From the NCBI GenBank assembly GCA_910575705.1, contig CAJTFG010000001.1, positions 434,001 through 498,000 of the forward strand: a stretch of DNA of 64,000 bases. Direction: 5' to 3'. This DNA comes from Erysipelotrichales bacterium. GTDB taxonomy: Bacteria > Bacillota_I > Bacilli_A > Erysipelotrichales > Erysipelotrichaceae. The notes beneath the pieces were generated by a model. That model saw nothing but the letters and a program-made list of their open reading frames with translations. It was not told where the DNA came from and did not search any database. Below, one piece after another: positions 44,893-52,465 of this stretch (the first letter of the stretch is position 1; each line of letters opens with the position of its first letter). The position numbers and the translations under genes are program-made.

Positions 44893-45744
44893 TTAATTCA
44901 GTTCATGAAATTCCCGATATACGTCATTTCTGGATAAACCGTATTGCTTGGCTACGCGCCGTATCGCTTCATTCGTCGTACATCCTTCTTTAATATAGCG
45001 ATGTATCTGATCACGGATCATCGGCATTTCCGCTGCCGGCTCGCAAGATTCACTCGCTCCTGCGACGACGATCACCATTTCTCCTTTTAATTCCTCTTCC
45101 AGTTCCGATAGTTCCGATAAGCTGCCACGCAGGAATTCCTCATGTTTCTTCGTTATTTCCCGAGCGATGCAGATATCTCTATTTCCCAGTATTTCCAGCA
45201 TATTTTTTAATGTTTTCAGCACTCGGTGCGGTGCCTCGTAAAACACGAGTGTCTGCGGATAAAACCGCAGATCATGCAATTCCCGAATGCGCTCTTTTTC
45301 CGCACTCGGTAAAAATCCGTGAAATAACACGTGCTTCGTCGGTAATCCGCTTGCGACTAAGGCATCCAGCATCGCATTGCTGCCGGATACCGGAACGACA
45401 GGATATCCGGCCTTGATGACCTGCTGCGTCAGCGGCAGACCCGGATCGGAGATTAACGGATATCCGGCATCGGAAACGAGGGCTATCGATTTCCCTTGTT
45501 CCAAAAGTTGAATAATCCCCTTTGCACTTTCTCGTTCATTATGCATATGATGCGCGATCAGCCTCGTATGAATCTGAAAATGATGTAAAAGCTTCATCGT
45601 GTTTCTCGTATCCTCCGCCGCGATTACATCCACACATTGCAAGACCTCGATCGCCCGAGGTGACATCTCCTGAAGATTTCCGATCGGTGTCGCTACCACA
45701 TATAGCGTCGGTTTGGAACCTTCAAAACTTTTTTGCCGTTTCAT
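44893..45744 (-). CDS. rsmI: 16S rRNA (cytidine-1402-2'-O)-methyltransferase
   Basis: 283 residues from the ATG at 45744, directly after the ricT stop (the frame is open upstream into ricT). Tetrapyrrole-methylase fold: TLYVVATPIGNLQEMSPRAIEVL, AAEDTRNTMKLL, LVSDAGYPLISDPG, PVSGSNAMLDALVASGL, FHGFLPSAEKERI and EAPHRVLKTL. C-terminal HTH-like extension (TTNEAIRRVAKQYGLSRNDVY). Methylates C1402 in the decoding centre. Confidence 0.95.
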   Translation of the reverse strand: MKRQKSFEGSKPTLYVVATPIGNLQEMSPRAIEVLQCVDVIAAEDTRNTMKLLHHFQIHTRLIAHHMHNERESAKGIIQLLEQGKSIALVSDAGYPLISDPGLPLTQQVIKAGYPVVPVSGSNAMLDALVASGLPTKHVLFHGFLPSAEKERIRELHDLRFYPQTLVFYEAPHRVLKTLKNMLEILGNRDICIAREITKKHEEFLRGSLSELSELEEELKGEMVIVVAGASESCEPAAEMPMIRDQIHRYIKEGCTTNEAIRRVAKQYGLSRNDVYREFHELN

Positions 45745-45748
45745 ATCA

Positions 45749-46600
45749 TCACCTGTCGGAAAAATCCAAGTTCGGCCAAAGCTCTTTAAAATCCAAGAAC
45801 TGTACATCTTCGCGATTTTCGATCTTTGCCTGTTTCAACAATACGTTAATACTCGTTACCCGATATTTATTTCCTTTATATTCGATTTGCGAATTCAACT
45901 TCGGCAATCCCTCTTTCATTTTTTTATATTGTGCATCTTCATATTTTAGACAGCACATTAGCTTCCCGCACTGTCCGCTTAGCTTTTGAATATTTAAAGA
46001 GAGGTATTGATTTTTTGCCATATTAATGGAAATCACATCAAAGTCATTCAAAAAGCGAGAGCAGCATGTCTCCATACCGCATGTGCCCAAACCACCGATG
46101 ATCTTTGATTTATTTCTAGGTCCGATCTGCCGCAACTCTATGCGACATTTGAAGATGCTTGCCAGCTCCTTTAAGAGTTCACGGAAATCGACGCGTTCAT
46201 CTGCAACGTAAATAAAGATGATCTTACTGCAATCAAGCGTATATTCCGCTTCAATCAAATTCATCTCCAAGCCGAGACGCTCAATGCATTCCTGACAGAT
46301 CTTCATGGCATCTTTTGCTTTTTGAATATTTGCTTCCTTATTTTTCAGATCTCGTTCATTCGCCTTGCGAACGACCGGCTTTAATTCCAGACCGTTAGGA
46401 ATAAATACCTCTGTCTCTTTTACGATCGTTCCGATCTCCAAGCCGCGGATCGTTTCGACAACGACCATATCGCCTACCTTATACGTAGGTTTATCTGTCC
46501 CGAACGAATAAATCTTCTTTGATCCGCTAAAGCTCACATAGGCCACATATGCATAGCTCTTAGCCGGTGTATCTTTATGTTCGTGTTCTTTGCGATTCAT
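45749..46600 (-). CDS. ricT: RicT (YaaT/PSP1 family) stage-specific regulator
   Basis: 283 residues with the PSP1 C-terminal domain. The Cys-rich segments LGTCGMETCCSRFLNDF and KLSGQCGKLMCCLKYED supply the Fe-S ligands known for the RicA-F-T complex of Bacillus, which promotes RNase Y-dependent mRNA maturation. The order tmk-holB-ricT-rsmI is the common Bacillota arrangement. Confidence 0.94.
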   Translation of the reverse strand: MNRKEHEHKDTPAKSYAYVAYVSFSGSKKIYSFGTDKPTYKVGDMVVVETIRGLEIGTIVKETEVFIPNGLELKPVVRKANERDLKNKEANIQKAKDAMKICQECIERLGLEMNLIEAEYTLDCSKIIFIYVADERVDFRELLKELASIFKCRIELRQIGPRNKSKIIGGLGTCGMETCCSRFLNDFDVISINMAKNQYLSLNIQKLSGQCGKLMCCLKYEDAQYKKMKEGLPKLNSQIEYKGNKYRVTSINVLLKQAKIENREDVQFLDFKELWPNLDFSDR

Positions 46601-47568
46601 TTCGTAGCCTCCTTCATTTCATATACCATCTGATCCATCAATAGGGGAATATTGACAGATCGAAGCAAAGTATCCTGCACATTCAGCAAAATACGTATCA
46701 TCTTTGTGTAATCGATTTGAAACATATGCATCGCATCGATCGTTTTTTGATACCAAGGATCTTCTTTCGGATGATCACTCATACAATCTCGGAAAAAAAT
46801 ATCCAGCATACGAATAAAATATCCGGTATTGATCTTATTCAGCTTCTGCTTTTTGCCTGCACTTTCCAACTGCAGGAATAAAAGCGCACGATACGGCGTT
46901 TCCTTATACTCGTTCAAAAATCCTTTAAAGAGATAGAATGCATGCTGATAGTCTTCGCTTTCGCTCACTTTTAAAATCTCCTTCGGATCACGGATCATAC
47001 TGCTCAACAGATATGCGTTTATCTCATCCAAATCTTTTCGGACCATTTGATAGCATTGTCCTTGTGTCAACGGTTGAAATGGTATCATCTGACAGCGGGA
47101 TAAGATCGTAGGAAGGATGCGGTCAAGCTGTTCCACTATGAGAATAGCTGTCATCATTCCATCCGGCTCTTCCAAAAACTTCAAAAGAGAATTCAGCGCA
47201 TCCGCGGTAGCGTTTTCCGCATGATCGATGATATAGATCTTCTGTCCGCCTTCTTCTATGCCGGTTTTATAAAACGCGTGCTGAAGAGCGATAATATCCT
47301 GTTTTTTGATCGTAGTCACCGTACCGTCTATATATCTGAGATCCGCATAGTTGCCATGTTCGATACGATCACATACCGCACAGCCTTCACAAGCAAATCC
47401 CGATTGCTCACATACCAAGCTTTTTGCTAGAAGGTAAGCCGCTTCTTTCTTCGGTGTTCCCGAAGGACCGTGAAACATATATGCATGCGCCAGCTTTTTA
47501 TTGCGTAAAGAGTTTTCCAATATCCGATAGGCAACCGGCTGCTGTTCCTTTAATTCATTTCTAAACAT
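46597..47568 (-). CDS. holB: DNA polymerase III subunit delta'
   Basis: 323 residues. Clamp-loader subunit: HAYMFHGPSGTPKKEAAYLL in the P-loop position with an altered Walker A (no K-T/S at the usual place), a zinc site CEQSGFACEGCAVCDRI, IIDHAENATADALNSLLKFLEEP in place of Walker B, and ILSRCQMIPFQPL at the SRC motif. A non-functional ATP site is normal for delta'. Overlaps tmk and ricT by a few nt. Confidence 0.94.
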   Translation of the reverse strand: MFRNELKEQQPVAYRILENSLRNKKLAHAYMFHGPSGTPKKEAAYLLAKSLVCEQSGFACEGCAVCDRIEHGNYADLRYIDGTVTTIKKQDIIALQHAFYKTGIEEGGQKIYIIDHAENATADALNSLLKFLEEPDGMMTAILIVEQLDRILPTILSRCQMIPFQPLTQGQCYQMVRKDLDEINAYLLSSMIRDPKEILKVSESEDYQHAFYLFKGFLNEYKETPYRALLFLQLESAGKKQKLNKINTGYFIRMLDIFFRDCMSDHPKEDPWYQKTIDAMHMFQIDYTKMIRILLNVQDTLLRSVNIPLLMDQMVYEMKEATK

Positions 47569-48193
47569 AACGCTTCAAAATCTCCATGATCGTTTCATAT
47601 GTATGTGCAATAACATCATCCAAAGCATCATTTGCATCCACACAATAGATCCTATCGGCAAATCGACGCTTTACTTCTTCATACCCTTTTGCGACGAGCA
47701 GATGAAACTCCTTCGCTTCATTATCCAAACGGTCTTTGTTCCCGCGCAGCTGAACACGCTTCATTCCGGTCTCGAAAGAAACATCAAGAAAAACCGTCGC
47801 ATCCGGCATGTGATCTTCTACCGCAAAACCATTCATATGCAGGACTTCCTCTATCCCCAGACCTCTGCCCACGCCCTGATAGGCAAGCGAACTGTCAATA
47901 AAGCGATCACACAATACGATCTTGCCGTCTGCCAACGCCGGCAATATTTTTTCAATTAAGTGCTGGCGGCGGCTAGCCGCATATAAAAGCGCTTCCGTCC
48001 TTGCATCCATCGCTGTATTATCCGGATTTAAAATGATCTCTCGAATCTGTTCCGCAATCGAAATGCCTCCGGGTTCTCTCGTATAGATGACCGGATACCC
48101 TTGTTGTTTCAGTATATCATATATACGACGGGACACCGTGGTCTTCCCGCATCCGTCATTGCCTTCAAATGTAATAAAGATACCCTTATGCAT
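47561..48193 (-). CDS. tmk: thymidylate kinase
   Basis: 210 residues. P-loop ITFEGNDGCGKTTVSRRI, TREPGGISIAEQIREI, the DRFIDSSLAYQGVGRGLG substrate/lid region, and FLDVSFETGMKRV. Phosphorylates dTMP. Of three in-frame ATGs (48208, 48199, 48193) the last is 8 nt after GAGGAG and gives the usual MHKGIFITFEG start. Confidence 0.95.
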   Translation of the reverse strand: MHKGIFITFEGNDGCGKTTVSRRIYDILKQQGYPVIYTREPGGISIAEQIREIILNPDNTAMDARTEALLYAASRRQHLIEKILPALADGKIVLCDRFIDSSLAYQGVGRGLGIEEVLHMNGFAVEDHMPDATVFLDVSFETGMKRVQLRGNKDRLDNEAKEFHLLVAKGYEEVKRRFADRIYCVDANDALDDVIAHTYETIMEILKRYV

Positions 48194-48372
48194 ATCCATT
48201 CTCCTCATATGTTTCTATTATATCATTTTCACATCTACATAGAAACTAAAACATCCCCTATTCTCATTTATTGGATACGTTTTTATAAATTTTTGTATAA
48301 TTTTTTTATTCCGGTCATATACTAGGTATAGGGATTGACGATATCCCTTTTCATATAGCGGATCTTCCGCAG

Positions 48373-48400
48373 AAAGGATCATGCATACATGATCCTTTTT
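48373..48400 (+). terminator. isolated terminator-like hairpin
   Basis: AAAGGATCATG, loop CATA, CATGATCCTTTTT. A second small hairpin (GCGGA-TCT-TCCGC) lies just before it. No gene on the plus strand ends here, so it may close a short RNA that starts around 48310-48350; it also isolates the toxin-like locus that begins at 48420. Confidence 0.5.
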
Positions 48401-48464
48401 ATGTTCTTTCATAGATTTTAGGAATTACCGCCGTATATGCGTATGAGATATACGAAGGTGATCT

Positions 48465-48563
48465 ATGAAGCACCGAGTATGTGAAAGGAGTCAGTCGAAT
48501 GGAGCATATGATGATGCTCTATCTGATCCTTTGGATTTCCGTAATAAGACTTCAGATATTTAA
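48465..48563 (+). CDS. leader ORF overlapping toxin-like peptide 3
   Basis: A 32-residue frame starting MKHRVCERSQSNGAYDD, preceded by GAAGGTG. It runs through almost the whole toxin-like ORF in another frame. It starts 45 nt after an AGGA block that is also found 44-46 nt before the leader ATGs of the other two loci. Confidence 0.48.
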   Translation: MKHRVCERSQSNGAYDDALSDPLDFRNKTSDI

Positions 48564-48573
48564 GCAGAAGTAA
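48499..48573 (+). CDS. 24-aa hydrophobic peptide, type I toxin-like
   Basis: Starts MEHMMMLYLILWISVI and ends RLQIFKQK: one membrane helix and a basic tail. Like the peptides at 8368 and 30920 it begins ME and has LY-x-IL. AGGAG lies 8 nt before the ATG. It faces a convergent predicted RNA. Orientation relative to the window is opposite to the other two loci. Confidence 0.62.
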   Translation: MEHMMMLYLILWISVIRLQIFKQK

Positions 48574-48630
48574 TTCCGGCAGATCAGCATTTCCCATTCT
48601 ATTTGATGTGTCTTTGATACCTCCTTATTA

Positions 48631-48690
48631 GAAAAGGCAAGTCCCAGAACTTGCCTTTTCCATACTTCTATATCTTTGACACTTGTATTA
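48631..48690 (-). ncRNA. antitoxin-like small RNA 3 with terminator
   Basis: On the minus strand a TATAAT (48690-48695) precedes a ~50-nt RNA that ends in the hairpin GAAAAGGCAAGT / ACTTGCCTTTTC (48631-48660), symmetric for both strands. TCTTTGA (plus-strand reading) occurs at 48673-48679 in the RNA and at 48611-48617 on the toxin side, giving the same direct-repeat layout as the other loci but with a shorter repeat. No good -35 was found. Confidence 0.55.
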
Positions 48691-48803
48691 TTATACAAGA
48701 TGCGAGAATCGAATCCTATCAGGGTAATATTTAGAATTTCCTATATAGTAAGTATACATAACCCTAATAAACAAAGCTTTTCTTATTTTAGAATATTATT
48801 ATT

Positions 48804-49532
48804 TTATTCTATTTTAGAAAGAATATGCTTTACAGCTTGTGAAGCACACAGCAGACCTGCGGCTGAAGGTACAAACGGTGTGCTTGCCGGCGGCATCTTC
48901 TGCTTACGGGTAAGCCCATCCGCATCTACAACCGTCCTTTGCACATAGGGAAGCTCTCGGCTGCATACGACAGGGATCTTTCCTTTGATACCTCGTTTAC
49001 GTACTTGCTGGCGCATAACCTTTGCCAGCGGATCATCCTTTGTTTTCATCAGTTCGCTGACTTGCAGCTGCGATGGATCCCAACGGTTTGCCATACCCAT
49101 ACTGGAAATAAACGCAATCTCATGTTCCAGACAATACTGTATCAATTCCAATTTTGCACTTACCGTATCGATTGCATCCACAATAAAATCCACCGGCTCG
49201 GAAAACAGCAGGGACTGTTTTTGAGCACAGTAAAATTCATCATGACAGATCACTTGTATATCGTTTCGATAAGTGTATATCCGTTTTTTCATAACGGCGG
49301 TCTTAGACTGACCGATCGTCGCAAAATCCGCATGGATCTGCCGATTGAGATTGCTCGGCGCAATCGTATCATGATCCACCAATATCAACGTGCCGATACC
49401 GGAACGGGCAAGCGCTTCCGCAGCATACGATCCGACACCACCGACACCGATGACCATTACGCAGGCTTCCTTCAATCTGGTAATGCCTTCTTTACCGATC
49501 AAAAGTTCCATTCTTTCCAGATAGATATCCAT
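48804..49532 (-). CDS. tcdA: tRNA threonylcarbamoyladenosine dehydratase
   Basis: 242 residues, E1-like fold: LIGKEGITRLKEACVMVIG, VGGVGSYAAEALARSGIG (nucleotide loop), LVDHDTIAPSNLNRQIHA, VDAIDTVSAKLELI, and a C-terminal SRELPYVQRTVVDADG with PAS-TPFVPSAAGLL. The family cyclises t6A37 of tRNA to ct6A with ATP (TcdA/CsdL). Distinguished from ThiF/MoeB by the NRQ and PSAAGL motifs. Confidence 0.93.
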   Translation of the reverse strand: MDIYLERMELLIGKEGITRLKEACVMVIGVGGVGSYAAEALARSGIGTLILVDHDTIAPSNLNRQIHADFATIGQSKTAVMKKRIYTYRNDIQVICHDEFYCAQKQSLLFSEPVDFIVDAIDTVSAKLELIQYCLEHEIAFISSMGMANRWDPSQLQVSELMKTKDDPLAKVMRQQVRKRGIKGKIPVVCSRELPYVQRTVVDADGLTRKQKMPPASTPFVPSAAGLLCASQAVKHILSKIE

Positions 49533-49554
49533 ATTCCTATTCTTTCCTTTTCTT

Positions 49555-50466
49555 TTATTTTGATGCTATAAATGTCTGAAGGTCATCGATGATATCCTGT
49601 TTCCATGTTTCTTTATCCACATCATACCAGTGCATAGGAAGCTGATTGCGAAACCAGGTATATTGCCGTTTCGCAAAGTTACGCGTGTTTTTTTTGATAT
49701 CTTCCACCGTCTCTTCCCACGATGCTTCTTTATGAAAATATCGCTTCCATTCCTTATATCCGATTCCCTGCATACTTTGCAGCTGCCAGTCTTCTTCTTT
49801 TTCAATCAGCCTTTGAACTTCTTCATAAAGACCCTTTTCTATCATCCGGTCCACACGACGGTCAATGCGTTCATATAAACGTTCCCGTTCCATAGTAAGA
49901 CCGATCATATAAACATCATATAGTAAAGTGTGCTCTTGCCGATTGACGATCTCGCTCTTTTTTCTTCCTTGATGCGCTATCTCCAATGCCCGAATGATTC
50001 GCTGACGATTATGCGGATGAATCTTTTCACATGCGTCCGGGTCGACCAGTTTCAACATCTCATACAACTGCGATTGTGAACACGCCGTAAGAAACTTACG
50101 AAAATCTTCATCAGCTTCCTGTTTGGGAAATTCATAATCATACACACAAGCTTTGATGTATAAGCCGGTGCCGCCGCAGATGATCGGAATTTTTCCGCGT
50201 TTTGTGATCTGTTGCATATATGCTCTGGCTCGTTTTTGAAACTCCATGACGCTGTATGCATCCCGATAAGACAGCTCATCGATCAGATAATGGGCAATCC
50301 CCTGCATCTCCGCTTGTTCCACTTTTGCCGTTCCGATGCTCATCTCTTTATAAATCTGCATGGAATCCCCGCTGATGATCTCGCCGTTCAGCTGTTTTGC
50401 CAGCGCTACGCTGATATCCGTTTTCCCTGCCGCTGTCGGTCCGGCAATCACGATTACCTTTTCCAT
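49555..50466 (-). CDS. miaA: tRNA dimethylallyltransferase
   Basis: 303 residues. P-loop VIAGPTAAGKTDIS, SGDSMQIYKEMSIGTAKV, IPIICGGTGLYIKA, the IGLTMERERLYERIDRRVDRM strand-helix, GIGYKEW, and TRNFAKRQYTWFRNQ near the end. Adds the dimethylallyl group to A37 of tRNAs that read UNN codons. Immediately follows mutL (1-nt spacing), a very common order mutS-mutL-miaA. Confidence 0.96.
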   Translation of the reverse strand: MEKVIVIAGPTAAGKTDISVALAKQLNGEIISGDSMQIYKEMSIGTAKVEQAEMQGIAHYLIDELSYRDAYSVMEFQKRARAYMQQITKRGKIPIICGGTGLYIKACVYDYEFPKQEADEDFRKFLTACSQSQLYEMLKLVDPDACEKIHPHNRQRIIRALEIAHQGRKKSEIVNRQEHTLLYDVYMIGLTMERERLYERIDRRVDRMIEKGLYEEVQRLIEKEEDWQLQSMQGIGYKEWKRYFHKEASWEETVEDIKKNTRNFAKRQYTWFRNQLPMHWYDVDKETWKQDIIDDLQTFIASK

Positions 50467-52449
50467 TTATCCGCCTCTTTGAAATTCCTTAAACAATTGG
50501 TCATCGCTTAAGCAGATAAACGTCGGACGGCCATGTGGGCAATGAAACGGCTGTTCGCATCGCTGAAGATCTTCAACCACCTTTTGCATCTCCGCCATCG
50601 TCAAGGACCGATGAAAGCGGATAGAACTATGGCATGCCATGGTCGCAATTGCTTTTTTCCGCAGTTTGTTTTCATCAATTTCCTGATCTTTGATCCAAAT
50701 ATCGATCATATCTTGTAAAAATGCTTTTTCATCCAGCGTTTCCATCCATAACGGAACTTCCCGGCATAAAAGCGTTGCTTCGCCAAACACTTCCAGCCGG
50801 ATACCCAAAGCGGACAGCGCTTCATTCAAGGAGGCAATCATGGAGACCGCAGCGATCGTACTGTCGATCTGTACCGGCACAAGCAATGGCTGCGTCTCGT
50901 TTTGCCCTGCCTCGATCTTCTTTTTGATCCATTCATAATGATAACGCTCCTGCGCGGCATGCTGATCAATGATGTAAAGTCCTTCTTCTCCTTGGGCTAA
51001 TATATAACAATTGTGGAGCTGTCCGATCACTTGCAGCTGCGGCATCGACGGATGATGTTCCGTTATTTCCGGCTTTTTTTCTGCGGGTATTTCCAGCTTT
51101 TCCGTCATATCATACAGTTTTATCGGTGTTGCCGTTTCCACGGTCTTTTCTTCTTTAGAAAGTGTGTTCTCTTCTTGGGAAATAGTTGTTTTCTCTATGG
51201 AAATAGCATCTTTATTAAAACCGGACGGTGCAAAAGAAGGATAGCTTCCTTCCTCTTCCAACGCAATATCTACAACACTGGAGGTAACGACTTCTATATC
51301 GGTATCCCCTTTTTCTTCCTGCGGTATTTCCAAGACCTTTTCCGAAGAAAAACTCTCATCGATCTCTTTATGCAGCTGTTTTCTTTGCGGATCTACATAT
51401 TGCAGATCAAAGCTCTGCATCGTCACCTTTTCTTTCACTTTCGAGACTTTTACTTCATTGACATGAAAGTTTTCTTTCAGCGCTTCTTCGATGCTCCTGT
51501 AAAGCAATTTTTCCAGCTGCCGTTCCTTGGATAATCGGATTTCCCATTTGGACGGATGAACGTTGACATCCACCAGCTGGGCATCCATCATGATATTCAA
51601 TACGACGATCGGATATTTATCTTTAGGAAGATACGGTGCATATGCATCCATGACGGCTTTCTGCAAACGATAAGAACGAATCATGCGTTCATTGACATAT
51701 AACAGCATGTAATATTTCGTAGCTCTTTGAAATTCCGGTTGCAATATATAGCCGCGCACTTTGTAATCGGCATCGCTTGTATCAATGAAGATCGCCGTTT
51801 TCGCGCTTTCACGGCCATAGATCTGCATGATGACTTCCAACAGTTCCCCGTTGCCGGTCGTCTGAAAAACCGTCCTTCCGTCATGTGACAGATGAAAGGC
51901 GATTTCCGGATGAGCCAATGCAAATTTCTGTACGACATCGGAGATCAATGAAAATTCATATTGCGGTGATTTTAGATGTTTAAAGCGCGCCGGTGTTCTT
52001 TGAAACAAATTGCGTACTTCCAACATCGTCCCTTTCGGTGCAGGTGATGGCTTTGCATGCTCCAAAGAACCATAGCGTATTTCCACTTCGGTAGAGTCCG
52101 TTCCGTCATTCGTTCGTAAGATCACATGAGATACGGACGCAATAGAGGGCAGCGCCTCCCCGCGAAATCCCATCGTCTGGATATTCCACAGATCATTGAC
52201 GTCTTTCAGCTTGCTTGTCGCATGTCTCTCAAAAGCCAGTGTCGCATCCTGTGCATCCATCCCGCAGCCATCGTCGATGACGACAATGCTTTCAATGCCC
52301 CCTTGTCCGATTTGAATGTCGATAGTTTCCGCTTTCGCATCGATACAATTTTCCACAAGTTCCTTCACGATGCCCATCGGTCTTTCCACGACTTCTCCGG
52401 CAGCGATCATATTGCTTAAATGCGCATCCAAGCGATTGATGATGCCCAT
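50467..52449 (-). CDS. mutL: DNA mismatch repair endonuclease MutL
   Basis: 660 residues. N-terminal GHKL ATPase: LSNMIAAGEVVERPMGIVKE, IDDGCGMD, FERHATSKL, GFRGEALPSIASV; a variable acidic linker (~360-460); and a C-terminal domain with the endonuclease motif DQHAAQERYHYEW, ACHSSIRFH and CPHGRP. The DQHA motif marks it as a nicking MutL, as in organisms without MutH. Operon with mutS and miaA. Confidence 0.96.
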   Translation of the reverse strand: MGIINRLDAHLSNMIAAGEVVERPMGIVKELVENCIDAKAETIDIQIGQGGIESIVVIDDGCGMDAQDATLAFERHATSKLKDVNDLWNIQTMGFRGEALPSIASVSHVILRTNDGTDSTEVEIRYGSLEHAKPSPAPKGTMLEVRNLFQRTPARFKHLKSPQYEFSLISDVVQKFALAHPEIAFHLSHDGRTVFQTTGNGELLEVIMQIYGRESAKTAIFIDTSDADYKVRGYILQPEFQRATKYYMLLYVNERMIRSYRLQKAVMDAYAPYLPKDKYPIVVLNIMMDAQLVDVNVHPSKWEIRLSKERQLEKLLYRSIEEALKENFHVNEVKVSKVKEKVTMQSFDLQYVDPQRKQLHKEIDESFSSEKVLEIPQEEKGDTDIEVVTSSVVDIALEEEGSYPSFAPSGFNKDAISIEKTTISQEENTLSKEEKTVETATPIKLYDMTEKLEIPAEKKPEITEHHPSMPQLQVIGQLHNCYILAQGEEGLYIIDQHAAQERYHYEWIKKKIEAGQNETQPLLVPVQIDSTIAAVSMIASLNEALSALGIRLEVFGEATLLCREVPLWMETLDEKAFLQDMIDIWIKDQEIDENKLRKKAIATMACHSSIRFHRSLTMAEMQKVVEDLQRCEQPFHCPHGRPTFICLSDDQLFKEFQRGG

Positions 52450-52465
52450 ACGCTCACCTTCTTTC

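Noticed and set aside
48218-48412. Minus-strand ORF of 64 aa upstream of tmk
   Set aside because: Covers a terminator hairpin and has no ribosome site or recognisable pattern.
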